NCBI RefSeq assembly: GCF_030035675.1
Contig: NC_084482.1
Span: 218,759,943 to 218,823,942, forward strand
DNA length: 64,000 nt
Source: Rhineura floridana
Lineage: Eukaryota; Chordata; Lepidosauria; Squamata; Rhineuridae
Direction of reading: 5' to 3'
In this document: one piece after another, positions 55,801 to 64,000 of the stretch
Numbering within the stretch: the first letter of the stretch is position 1
Layout of the letters: the number at the start of each line of letters is the position of its first letter
Notes under the pieces: model-generated
The model's input: the letters and a program-made list of their open reading frames with translations, nothing else
Databases searched by the model: none
What the model was told of the DNA's origin: nothing
Made by a program: the position numbers and the translations under genes

Positions 55801-58800
55801 TTGCACAGTTGCCTGCTTTGGATGGGGTTGTACTCCCTCTGAAAGAGCAGGTTCATAGTCTGGGGGGTGCTCCTGGATCCATCTTTGTCTTTAGGGGTCC
55901 AGGTGACCTCCATGGCTAGGAGTGCCTTTTACCAGCTTTGGCAGGTAAGACAGCTGCGGCCATTTCTGGACTGGGATAGCCTGACCACTGTAGTCCACAC
56001 ACTGGTAACCTCCAGGCTGAATTACTGTAAAGAGCTCTATGTTGGGCTGCCCTTGAGGTTGGTCCGGAAGTTGCAGCTGGTGCAAAATGTGGCGGTGAGA
56101 CTACTCACTGGGGCAGGGTATCACTCAGCTGCTGAAAGCATTGCACTGGGTGCCCGTTTGCTCCCAGGCCAAGTTCAAGGTTCTAGTTTTGGTGTACAAA
56201 GCCTTATACAGCTTGCGACCAGGATAACTGAAAGACCGTCTTATCCTTTATATACCCAGTTGATCACTGTGCTCTGCAGGTGAGGGCCTATGGCAGATAC
56301 CATCTTATCAGGAGGTATGTTCTGCACAACATAGAAAATGGACCCTTAGTGTGGTGGCACTTACCCTGTGGAACTCCCTCCCCTTAAAGATTAGACAGGC
56401 GCCATCTGTGTTATATTTTCAGCACCTACTGAAGACTTTCCTCTTTCAACAGGCCTTTTAAGTTGAGACCTATCCCACCCTGCATCTGTGTTGGAATTGC
56501 TTTTTAATGTTTTAAACCTTTTTTTAAAAAACCCATGTTTTTTAACCTTTTTAAAGATGTCTTCAAAGCTTTTTAAAAATATTTTTAAAGTTGTTTCATT
56601 TTAATGCATTTTAAGGTCTGTTTTTATGATTTTAAAGTGTTTTTAGTGCTTTTGTTTGCTGCTCTGGGCTCTTGCTGGGAGGAAGTGCGGGATATAAATC
56701 AAATAATAAATAAATGAAGAATTCCAAACAGCAGGTGGCAGCAGAGAGGCTGCAATAGCACCTGGGTTTTGTTGCAGTGAGGAACACCCAACAGCTGATG
56801 GCAGCATGCAGGGTTTTGTGGCTCTGCAGCTCCAAGCCTGGATTGCTAAACCAGGACTGAGATACTAGGGCAGCTCTAAGCTTTCCCTCCTAGGTGTGAT
56901 TTCAGGGACTGCAGGGAACTAGCTACCTAAAGGTATTTTGTTGTCAGCTACTAGACTCTCAGTATAGGATTCTTCCATGGAGATAGTGGGAGATTCGTGT
57001 AGGCAGTCCTTTTTTTATTTTGTAAAAACAAAAGGTGCCAGAACTCATATCTTGATAAAAAGTAAGATGCGTCTCCTATCCCTCCCCTCTTCTTGAGCCT
57101 CCTCCTTGCTGATGGTTGATAGTCATTGCACCTGGTGGGGCTGCTAGGAAGTCATAGAGATCATTGCTTCACAAGTTAAAATTGGTATCCTGGCCCCAAG
57201 CTGTAAAGGGCTTTGTACACCGATACCAGCACTTTGACGCTAGCCCTAATGTAGGGTTGATCTGAAATGCCCCTCCTAACACACACACATGTACACATGG
57301 CACTGTAAACACTCTTTTTGGGAAAATAAATTTGAATGGGAAGATGTGTTATTTCCCACCAATCCCAATTCCCCCTCAAATGGACTTTAAAGTTCAATCT
57401 CAAACAGCATATTTGACTGGGAAGGGGGATATTATGTTCAAATACTCTTTCCATGATTGGGTTTCCCCATTGGACATTAAGTGGAATGACCATCTTGCCC
57501 CAAACCTCCTGGTTTGAGGATTCATTTTGCTCTTTCCCTTAATAAATAAATATGGTGTGGCCACAACTAGAATACTGTGTATAGTTCTGGTCACCTTAAC
57601 ACAAAAAGGATATTGTTGAGCTGAAAAAGATTCAGAAAAGGGCAACCAAAATGACCAAGGGCATAGAGCAACTTCACCATATGGAAAGGTTGCAGCATTT
57701 GGAACTTTTTAGTTTAGAGAAAAGGCGAGGAAAAGGCAACATGATGGAAGAGTATAAATTTATGCATGGCATGGAGCAAGTGGATACTTTTTCTTCCTCT
57801 CTCCTAGCACCAGAACTCATGGGCATCCAATGAAGCTGAAAGTTGGAAGATTCAGGACAGACAAAAGAAAGTACTTCTTCACACAGCAATAAAGCTCCTC
57901 TCTCCATGTTGTAAGGCTAGGCCCAATGTTTGCGCAATACCTCAATTTATAACACTATAGAGACAGGGATGCTGGGGGGGCTTCAGTTGGGGTTTCCGTT
58001 GAAGATAGTTGACATAGTCCAGATGGTTCAGAATGTGGTCACTCACTTGTTAACTGGAGCGGACCATCAGAGAGACAGCATCACACCTGTTTTTAAAAAA
58101 GTTGCACTGACTCCAAGTTAGTTTAACATACACCAGGTGTGGGGAACCTTTGACTGTTGCCCATGCTGACTGAGGCTGATGGGAGTTGTAGTTCTGCAAT
58201 ATCTGGAAAGCCAAAGGTTCCCCACACTTCACATTGTGGTTCACAGCTATGTGATTGTTAATTTCAGGATGCTAATCAAAAGTGCTGGTGCATTTAGTTT
58301 GACAGCTACTCGGAGTTTCTATTTACAATTAAGCGGTGAATACATTTTGTTAAATAAATAAAAATAAATAAATACCAAATGACTTAAATAACTTCCAAAA
58401 AATACGAAGGCATTTTCTGTGGGAGGCATTATCCTCGTATAGTTTGGTCAGTTGGGGATCACATACAGCCTATTCGCTGTGAGCTCTTAGGAAGGCAGAA
58501 AAGCCCTTTCTGTTTCAAAGGACTTTTGAAGTGTTTATGAGCCATCGAGGAAGCATGATTGAGGCTGGAAGATATGATAACAACATGAAACACGTATCCT
58601 ATCAGTCCGTTCACCCACAAATCGTTATTTTACATCATTAATGCAAATTAGCATGATCTGTGTGGGATCCTGGCATTTGGCTGTTAAGTCATGCATTTGT
58701 GCATCAGTGCTTACCTAAATAGAGGGGGATTGGGGAACTCAGGATCCTTCTGGACACTACGATTCACTTCAAGATCTCTCACACTTCCCCCTTGATGCAC

Positions 58801-60901
58801 CTTCTTCAATTTATGGTTAGACTGTGCCTCGTGCCAGGTGTACCAAAAGCTGTCGTCCTGGATACGCCAAGGTGGCTAAAGAAGGAGAGCCAGTTTGCTG
58901 CTATGCTTGTGCTCCATGTGCGGAAGGAACCATCTCCACTCGGGAAGGTGGGTGACTCCAAAGGAGAAGGAAATTAATTAGGAGAATAGGGGAAAGATTC
59001 ACTCAGAGATTTTTTTTGTAAAGATTCTAAAAACATTTTTTAAATGTTTCCGAGCTCTATTCAAGGTGCTGGTTTAACCTATAAAGCCTTACACGACTTA
59101 AGACCACAATACCTGATGGAACGCCTCTCCCGACATGAACCCACCCATGCACTACACTCAACATCCAAGGCCCTCCTCCAGGTGCCTACTCCGAGGAAAG
59201 CTGGGAGTCTGGCAACAAGGGAGAGGGCCTTCTCAGTGGTGGCCCCCAAATTATGGAATGATCTCCCTGATGAGGTGTGCCCGGCGCCCACACTGTTATC
59301 TTTTCGGCACCAGGTCAAGACTTTCCTCTTCTCCCAGGCATTTTAGCATGTGTTTTTAAATTGCTTTTTAAAAAATGTGTTTTTAAACTTGTATATTTGT
59401 TTTTAATGTTTTTACTTGTATACAAATGCAATAATAAATAAATATAGAGCCTTTCTTGGCTACAATATTTTTAATCTCCATAATGTAGCATTTCTCATAC
59501 TGTGGGCCAGGGAGCACCAGTAGGCCTCAGTCCTCTTTCTGGTGGGCTTCTTCACCACAGCCCTTCCCCTGGCTGTGTCATTGCCTTTGGGATGGACTGA
59601 CACCAAGTAGTAGCTTCCTGCATGCCCAATTAATAGGCACCCTTGGGAGTGGAAGCTGTTTAGAGAGGGATTCAAGAGGGAGGCTACACCACGCAAAGCT
59701 GGAGGGAAGGAAAGGAAGGGAAAGGAAGGAATGAGAGGGTGGAGTGGCCAACAGAGTGTGAGGGAGGACCAGCAGGGAGAGGGTTGGATAGATGCTGCCC
59801 ACACTATGTAAACCCCTTTTTTGGTGATTTTGTCACACTGCTTTATATGTGATTGGGACAGAATAATCTCTAAAAACATAGGCCTGTTTCCACTCTGCTT
59901 ATTCTAGAATACAAACTCTCACTCTAAAACATATATCTTATGGAATTCAATAGAATAAGTGGTTATAGGCTTTACTTTATGGCTACTGAAGCCTCCTTTC
60001 AGATGCAGATCGTTGCATGAAATGTTCAGAAGATCAGCATCCAAACAAGGACCGAGATCAATGTGTGCCTAAGATTATTACTTTCCTGTCCTATAATGAA
60101 TCTTTGGGGGTCCTCTTGGCTTCCTTTGCCCTCTTCTTGTCCTTAACCACGAGCTTTGTGTTAGGAATCTTCATTACATTCCTGGTAACTCCAATAGTCA
60201 AAGCCAACAACCGGGACCTCTCCTACGTCCTCCTTGTCTCCCTCCTGCTTTCCTTTTTGTCCTCCTTCCTCTTCATGGGCCGGCCAAGGAAAGCAATCTG
60301 CCTTCTCCAACAAACAGCCTTCAGCATCATCTTCTCAGTTGCTGTCTCTTCTGTGTTGGCAAAAACCATCACTGTGGTGCTGGCCTTCCTGGCCACAAAG
60401 CCAGGGAACAGGGTGAAGAGTTGGTTGGGGAAGAGCCTAACCAACTCCATTATCATTTCCTGTTCCAGTGTCCAAGTTGTCATCTGCACCATCTGGCTGG
60501 GGATGTACCCCCCGTTCCTGGACTCTGACAAGTACTCCCAGCCTGGAGACATCATCCTGCAATGCAATGAAGGGTCTGTCTTGATGTTTTATGTTGCCTG
60601 TGGTTACATGGGCTTCCTGGCTGCCATCTGCTTCACAGTGGCTTTCCTAGCCAGAAAGCTTCCTGGAGCCTTTAATGAAGCCAAGCTGATCACCTTCAGC
60701 ATGCTGGTCTTCTGCAGTGTTTGGGTGTCCTTTGTGCCCACCTACCTGAGCACGAAGGGGAAATACATGGTAGCCGTGCGGGTCTTCTCTATTTTGGCCT
60801 CAAGTGCTGGTCTCCTGGGCTGCATTTTCATGCCCAAGTGCTACATTATTTTATTCAGGCCTGATCTGAATACAAAGGAGCACCTGACAAACAGAAATTA
60901 A
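43645..60901 (+). CDS. Vomeronasal type-2 receptor gene B (six exons, first donor altered)
   Basis: The second V2R, divergent from gene A. Exons are 43645-43856, 45540-45831, 49844-50677, 54025-54252, 58821-58947 and 60003-60901. Their summed length is 2592 nt, exactly 864 codons including the stop, giving an 863-residue receptor, normal for V2Rs. It has a signal peptide ([17 protein letters not shown]), ligand-binding lobes, a cysteine-rich linker and seven helices. All exons are open. The one defect seen is at the exon 1 donor: the position homologous to gene A's GA|GTAAGT reads GA|CTAAGT. The next GT lies after an in-frame TAA, so canonical splicing of this exon 1 would fail or give a truncated product. 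The gene is either newly inactivated or uses another first exon. An AATAAA at 61360 could serve as poly(A) signal. Confidence 0.87.
43857..45427. other. Intron 1 of gene B
   Basis: A short LINE-like tail lies near 44330-44390 (aagccgccctgagttcc). Otherwise I see no exon or named repeat. Confidence 0.45.
45428..45507 (+). mobile_element. L2-like LINE 3' tail beside exon 2 of gene B
   Basis: gtaaaccacccagagagctt, cggctatggggtggtatata, then (aata)n. It ends 33 bp before exon 2. Confidence 0.8.
45540..45831 (+). CDS. V2R gene B exon 2
   Basis: A 292-nt exon after a tgtttgcag acceptor, ending CCACAG|gtagg. It encodes [19 protein letters not shown] and [15 protein letters not shown]. It is fully open and matches gene A exon 2 in length and phase. 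An L2-like LINE tail ends only about 33 bp upstream of the exon, so the branch-point region may lie inside the repeat. Confidence 0.92.
46150..46975 (+). mobile_element. CR1 LINE with large internal deletion
   Basis: RT N-terminal part ([40 protein letters not shown]) jumps near 46540 to the ORF2 end (gatgatcaggggactggag) and the 3' end ccttccaactctacagttc. In intron 2 of gene B. Confidence 0.82.
46990..47390 (-). mobile_element. CR1-type LINE fragment
   Basis: Minus-strand remnants of ORF2 (tccctaggaggaaagattac, agattgaccaact-like end). Diverged. Confidence 0.5.
47629..47737. mobile_element. hAT-type MITE (109 bp) with 8-bp target duplication
   Basis: Inverted ends cagagctttgaaaagttac and gtaacttttccaagctctg, flanked by tgtcctcc at 47621-47628 and 47738-47745. 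Confidence 0.9.
48440..48935 (+). mobile_element. LTR-like repeat fossil, copy 2
   Basis: Shares gtgtaaataaataaacca, aaagacaccacagtctc and ggaagccaaaccctgg with 35790-35915. In intron 2 of gene B. Boundaries and family uncertain. Confidence 0.4.
48936..49843. other. Intron 2 of gene B, 3' part
   Basis: No exon or named repeat recognised between the LTR-like block and exon 3. Confidence 0.4.
49844..50677 (+). CDS. V2R gene B exon 3 (ligand-binding domain, 27-bp duplication)
   Basis: An 834-nt, 278-codon exon from a ttaccag acceptor to a CAG|gtatt donor. It starts [19 protein letters not shown] and contains [19 protein letters not shown]. It is 33 nt longer than gene A exon 3. Most of the difference is an in-frame tandem duplication of 27 bp (50483-50509 and 50510-50536, one base different) that repeats the nine residues SQEEIE(E/G)IL. 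It is fully open. Confidence 0.94.
50836..51320. repeat. Unclassified intronic repeat, copy 1
   Basis: ctcatgaaaattccgcagca, aatttctcctaatgaacaca and gtacacattttcgcaggcaa recur in two further copies (51505-51700, 52725-53045) in the same intron. Confidence 0.6.
51505..51700. repeat. Unclassified intronic repeat, copy 2
   Basis: cctcatggaaattctccagc, ccaaatgagcacatttttat and gtacacattttcacaggct match copy 1. Confidence 0.6.
52010..52735 (+). mobile_element. CR1 LINE 3' part
   Basis: ORF2 end pieces ([40 protein letters not shown], then [17 protein letters not shown]), the 3' region gaagctgaatgttgggagat and gattagacaaattcatggag. The frames are broken. In intron 3 of gene B. Confidence 0.8.
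52736..53045. repeat. Unclassified intronic repeat, copy 3
   Basis: gataacacatttttatgcaa, cgtccacatttttgcaagca and gcattgtttagttgcagaac match copies 1 and 2. Confidence 0.6.
53290..53389. mobile_element. hAT-type MITE (100 bp) with 8-bp target duplication
   Basis: Ends cagagtttggaaaagttac and gtaacttttccaagctctg; flanked by ctttttct at 53282-53289 and 53390-53397. Same family as 47629-47737. Confidence 0.9.
54025..54252 (+). CDS. V2R gene B exon 4
   Basis: A 228-nt exon after a tttccag acceptor, ending AATGAG|gtaga. It encodes [17 protein letters not shown] and [17 protein letters not shown]. It is fully open, phase 0 at both ends, and identical in length to the gene A copy. Confidence 0.92.
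54773..55012. repeat. 39-bp minisatellite, about six copies
   Basis: Units of the form gaactgggtttcaacatcta + gaggatgttcttctatcca repeat head to tail with a c/t and a/g variant. The 39-bp period is a multiple of three, which is why long frames appear on both strands. Confidence 0.92.
55332..55476. repeat. Left copy of the ~143-bp duplication flanking an L2-like LINE
   Basis: From aatgaagaacactccaaac to ggattgctaaacca; nearly identical to 56711-56853 (about three substitutions in the last 125 bp). Confidence 0.8.
55477..56713 (+). mobile_element. L2-like LINE (type 2) between long direct duplications
   Basis: RT segments: [29 protein letters not shown] (YADD altered to YADY), [11 protein letters not shown], then [18 protein letters not shown] and [20 protein letters not shown], and the 3' end ctgggctcttgctgggagg/(aaat)n. 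The 5' end is truncated within RT; frames are broken. Confidence 0.82.
56711..56853. repeat. Right copy of the ~143-bp duplication
   Basis: Starts directly at the LINE tail (aaatgaagaattccaaac) and ends ggattgctaaacca, matching 55332-55476. Confidence 0.8.
57545..57895 (+). mobile_element. CR1 LINE 3' part
   Basis: tggtgtggccacaactagaa, agggcaaccaaaatgacc, gaacttttagtttagag-type block and gaagctgaaagttggaagat. Close to the copy at 52010-52735. Confidence 0.75.
58136..58228. mobile_element. Palindromic MITE copy
   Basis: aggtgtggggaacctttgac and gccaaaggttccccacact are inverted ends around gatgggagttgtagttctgc. Confidence 0.7.
58821..58947 (+). CDS. V2R gene B exon 5 (cysteine-rich linker)
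   Basis: A 127-nt exon after a ggttag acceptor with a GAAG|gtggg donor. It encodes [19 protein letters not shown] and [17 protein letters not shown], with the same cysteine spacing as gene A. Fully open. Confidence 0.93.
59045..59447 (+). mobile_element. L2-like LINE 3' part in intron 5 of gene B
   Basis: [40 protein letters not shown] to KTFLFSQAF, then a (aata)n tail. It begins about 100 bp after exon 5. Confidence 0.82.
60003..60901 (+). CDS. V2R gene B exon 6 (seven-transmembrane domain)
   Basis: An 899-nt last exon after a cctttcag acceptor. It begins [20 protein letters not shown] and continues through seven hydrophobic segments with [44 protein letters not shown] and [15 protein letters not shown], ending LTNRN at a TAA. 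Compared with gene A it is near-identical through the helices but differs in the short cytoplasmic tail. Half of a palindromic MITE begins about 34 bp after the stop. Confidence 0.96.
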
Positions 60902-60934
60902 AGATGGTATCTGACTCTTAAAATATTTAGTTTT

Positions 60935-61108
60935 GACAGGCCAGGGCAGCCAAGAGGTCTTCTGTATCTTTAAAAGTTGTATGGGGAAAGGGAGAATTCC
61001 ACCTTGTGGTTTTTCCCATTACTGTGTTGCCAGAACACCTGCACTTGGCTGACTTTCTCTTCTCCTGAAGGTACAGGATCAGTCTCAGGCCATGAACCTG
61101 GCAACCCT
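60935..61108. mobile_element. Half copy of the 338-bp palindromic MITE
   Basis: Matches the right arm of 19629-19966 (gaattccaccttgtggtttt, gaacacctgcacttggctga, ending cctggcaaccct). Likely within the gene B 3' UTR. Confidence 0.75.
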
Positions 61109-61359
61109 ATATGAAATGCACATACTTGCAGTAGCCACAAGTGCTTTGGGCTTGATGTTTTACACATATTGCTTATCTCAGTCTGATCCCACTAGAGGCC
61201 GGATCAACCACACTGGTTGCTATGAAACTAATTCCATTTTGAGGCTACCCTGATTTGTTTTGCATCCTTTCTCCCTCTAGTGCAGCTGTTGCCAGTCAAA
61301 TGTCTTCCTCTACTTCTTAAAGGCTCTGTTTATGTACTATAGAAATGACTTTGGTATGC

Positions 61360-61365
61360 AATAAA
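61360..61365 (+). terminator. Candidate poly(A) signal of V2R gene B
   Basis: AATAAA lies 459 bp after the gene B stop in otherwise ordinary sequence. If used, the 3' UTR would contain the half MITE at 60935-61108. Inferred from the motif only. Confidence 0.4.
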
Positions 61366-61847
61366 CCTCTTTAAATGTACATCTGGAAATATGCCTTGCT
61401 ATTCTGACTTTCTTTGGAAATTTTGCCTCTTGCAACCCTCCCCCCCCCCAGTCTTTTAGGGAGGAGAGAGCCTTTTTGTCTGCAGTTGTATTTCTCTGGT
61501 GCAATGAGGTGCTACTTTGCTGATTCACACCACATTGTGCCTTAAAGCAATGTTGAGCTCATGTACTGAATTGCTTTTTAAAATGTGGTATATCTAATAT
61601 GAGGATGTCAAGACAGACAGTGCTTTGCCCATTAAGTACATCTCTTGCTTCAAGCTTACCTACTGTCTGAGGACAGTCAATTAAATCATCCCCCCCCACA
61701 CAAGCACAAATTAAATGAGGCTCATGCAACTGATTCTTTTTCTAGCAATGTGATGTAATTTTGAAGGTTGAAAACTGAACTCAACTTATCTTGAAGCCTT
61801 CACTGCTGGTCTCTGCTGAGTTCTTCTCCTTACATTTAGTCTCTTTG

Positions 61848-62143
61848 AAGTTGTTGTTGTCGTTATGTGCCTCCAAGTCGACTACGACTTATGGCGACAA
61901 CTAAGAATCAGTGACCTCCAAGAGCATCTGTCATGAACCACCCTGTTCAGATCTTGCAAGTTCAGGTCTGTGGCTTCCTTTATGGAATCAATCCATCTCT
62001 TGTTTGGCCTTCCTCTTTTTCTCTTTCCTTCTGTTTTTCCAAGCATTATTATCTTTTCTAATGAATCATGTCTTCTCATGACGTGTCCAAAGTATGATAA
62101 CCTCAGTTTCATCGTTTTAGTTTCTAGTGATAGTTCTGGTTTG
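61848..62143 (-). mobile_element. BovB 3' end with inverted 5' piece alongside
   Basis: Minus strand: MKLRLSYFGHVMRRHDSLEK, GRPNKRWIDSIKEATDL, and tail ending at ttgttgttgtcgttatgtg. Directly right of it, 62147-62233 carries BovB 5' UTR-like sequence in the opposite orientation. Confidence 0.82.
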
Positions 62144-62146
62144 ATG

Positions 62147-62233
62147 CACTAAGATGCATCCAAACTCAGAGGAAGGCAATGGTAAACCACCTCTGAATAT
62201 CTCTTACCACGAAAACCCTATGAACAGAGTATC
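62147..62233 (+). mobile_element. BovB 5' UTR-like fragment, inverted relative to neighbour
   Basis: ctaagatgcatccaaactca, gaggaaggcaatggtaaacc and aaccctatgaacagagtatc match 37531-37610 of the long BovB. Confidence 0.65.
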
Positions 62234-63451
62234 CATCTTTGAAGTTAACCAACTATAAATTGACAATGCTGGCTCCAACCCAGAAATGATGACCTTTTTT
62301 TAAAAAAATCCTTCTCCCCCTTCCACACCCTGCTTCCACTCCCCCTTCCACACTGTGCACTATCGCTGGCCTGATTGATTTTTGTCTGTCTGAGGCAACA
62401 GACTAGGAGACCAAAGAACAAAATCGAGAAGCTAAATCAATGATCCATTTCATAGATTTGAGTTTATATATTTATGTTATAAACAAAGGGGAGACACGTT
62501 AAGAATCAAATAATGAATGTTAATGGCTGCCATGATCACCTGAACAACACAAAAGTTAAAAAGAACACACATTTCAGCTGTTTAGATCAACAATGTAATT
62601 GATATCAATGTTTTATTTCCCACAGGTGTTTTTTGTTGTAAAAATATCAGTTATCCACAAAAGCCACAGAAGTAAGTTTGTAACAAAGAAGACAGATCTG
62701 CAATGCAACAAACCCATGATGGGGGGGGGGGAGGTTAGATCCCTATTGTCCACTACTTTTTAGAGAACTGGGGAGGAGAGTCCGAATCGGGTTTGCCAGT
62801 AGTCCCCATTGGTGCTTTGACTGTTTGTGAAACTGGGTTCTCCAGCAAGAGAGGAGCCATTGAGAAAGGCAACATGGCTTTGGGTGTGGAGAATGATTTG
62901 GACTTTGGAGAGCAATTCCTATGCAAGTGAATACTGGGTGAGATGCATCAACAGTCTGACTCTGTAGGAGGCAACTTCAGACATGCACAATATCCAGGCG
63001 TCACTGATCCATGTTTTTTTTTTCCTTTTTAAAAATGGTTATTTATGATTTTTGAAAAAACATACAGTGCACTCTCTGAAAAACAGTAACAGTAACCTAT
63101 TAACCCTCCCAACTCTCTCCTAAACAATTTCAGATATTTTATCACATTTTAAAAGGTAAAAGGTCTTAGCCATGTGTAGATGGTGGATTCAGAGGGTTGT
63201 CCTGGCTGCTTACGTACTGAATAAAGGAATACCAAATATTTATAAATTTGACAGAGTTTGTTTGTATGTTGTGTGGTTTTAGTTTCTGGGTGAGTTTTTT
63301 CATTAAAGCCATGTTCCTTTGAATTCATTGTCCCAAAGTAAGGTTATTTACAGTTTTCCATTGGTAGGCTATTGTTTTGCATGCACTGATCCATGGTTTG
63401 TGATTGACAGAGGATTAGTGGACCTTATGTTGACTGTTAGGACAACGAACT
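62234..63451. other. No gene recognised
   Basis: AT-rich intergenic sequence between genes B and the expected third V2R. No exon or named repeat seen. Confidence 0.45.
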
Positions 63452-63827
63452 TGTCAGGATCCCCTCCTGCTGCCACCACCTGTCAGGTCCCACCTTGTGT
63501 GCCCCAGCTCTGGTCACCACCAGTCAGGATCCTGGTTTTTATTTGTTCTCTCACTGGCTCTAGCACAGATCTCACAAGTTCCCACTGCTAGGCAGCACCA
63601 CCAGCCACTCCCCATTTCACAATATTGCCTTGAGACTTTGCCTCCCTCTCAACTGTCATCCTCTCATTTATACCTTCAGACACTCAGATGCTCAGCCAAT
63701 CACAATACAACATTCTCCAGCATTCCAGCCCATGTACTCCCCCCTCTCACTCAGTCTACTTACCATATATACTCTAATAAACACACACTTACCATATTTA
63801 CAGTATTATAAATACAGGGGCATCACA
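63452..63827 (+). mobile_element. Solo LTR fossil (376 bp) with 5-bp target duplication
   Basis: Begins tgtcaggatcccc and ends ggggcatcaca; gaact lies on both sides (63447-63451; 63828-63832). It has an aataaa near its 3' end and no internal coding region. Clean ends and an exact target duplication suggest it is fairly young. It sits in the upstream flank of the next V2R copy. Family unassigned. Confidence 0.78.
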
Positions 63828-63837
63828 GAACTCCCCC

Positions 63838-64000
63838 CAACAAGGCATGTATTTCTGCATATTTGGGAAGTGGAGAAGGATCACCCTCCCCAAGCATACA
63901 GATGTGTGATAATTCAAATACATCGTGAAATAAAGATCATTTTGATCCTGAATCTTATGAAAGTGTTTCTTCAGTACAAAGTTGGCCAAGTTCACCTGCT
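63838..64000 (+). other. Upstream flank of a third V2R copy (cut by window end)
   Basis: The last ~160 bp match 42040-42084 plus 43068-43166, the upstream flank of gene B, without the hAT element that splits it there. Shared stretches include cagatgtg, ttttgatcct, and the terminal ccaagttcacctgc. In gene B the coding start lies about 480 bp further on, so a V2R exon 1 is expected just past the window edge on the plus strand. Confidence 0.6.

Overview
The window looks like nuclear DNA from a squamate reptile, most likely a lizard; I cannot name the species. It holds two spliced vomeronasal type-2 receptor (V2R) genes whose exons match family expectations. The repeats also fit squamates: BovB/RTE, CR1 and L2-like LINEs, Sauria-type SINEs with BovB-derived 3' ends, a 5S rRNA-derived SINE, and hAT-like MITEs. 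Most of the sequence is transposon debris and intron.

Layout. 1-517 is the 3' end of a BovB LINE. 1500-4846 is an L2-like LINE whose tail is split by a 2.6-kb CR1. 5414-17426 is V2R gene A on the minus strand (exons 6 to 1), with nested LINE and SINE insertions in its introns. 17797-18971 is a tandem duplication of the gene A upstream flank. 19.0-25.2 kb is intergenic: a 5S-SINE, a palindromic MITE, BovB pieces, a GC/CpG-rich island (about 22.08-23.26 kb) and SINEs. 25824-30919 is a SCAN-domain C2H2 zinc-finger gene on the plus strand with three coding exons. 31.1-43.0 kb is repeat-rich: CR1 pieces, solo LTR fossils, a near-full-length BovB (37380-41277) and a 983-bp hAT-like element. 43645-60901 is V2R gene B on the plus strand. 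The last ~165 bp match the upstream flank of gene B, so a third V2R copy probably begins just beyond the window.

Genes A and B point away from each other. Each has exons 2-6 fully open, with splice sites and phases that agree exactly. In both, the only visible damage is in exon 1. In A the start codon matching B's is ATT and the signal-peptide frame is broken, leaving an internal ATG without a signal peptide. In B the first intron has CT where the donor GT should be. With that exon 1 included, B would encode 863 residues. The two receptors would be chemosensory class C GPCRs of the vomeronasal organ. The zinc-finger gene is a likely transcription factor, unrelated in function. No complete new system is evident; the most notable signals are the paired exon-1 defects, an hAT insertion with its empty site in a paralogous flank, and an L2 insertion flanked by a ~143-bp direct duplication.
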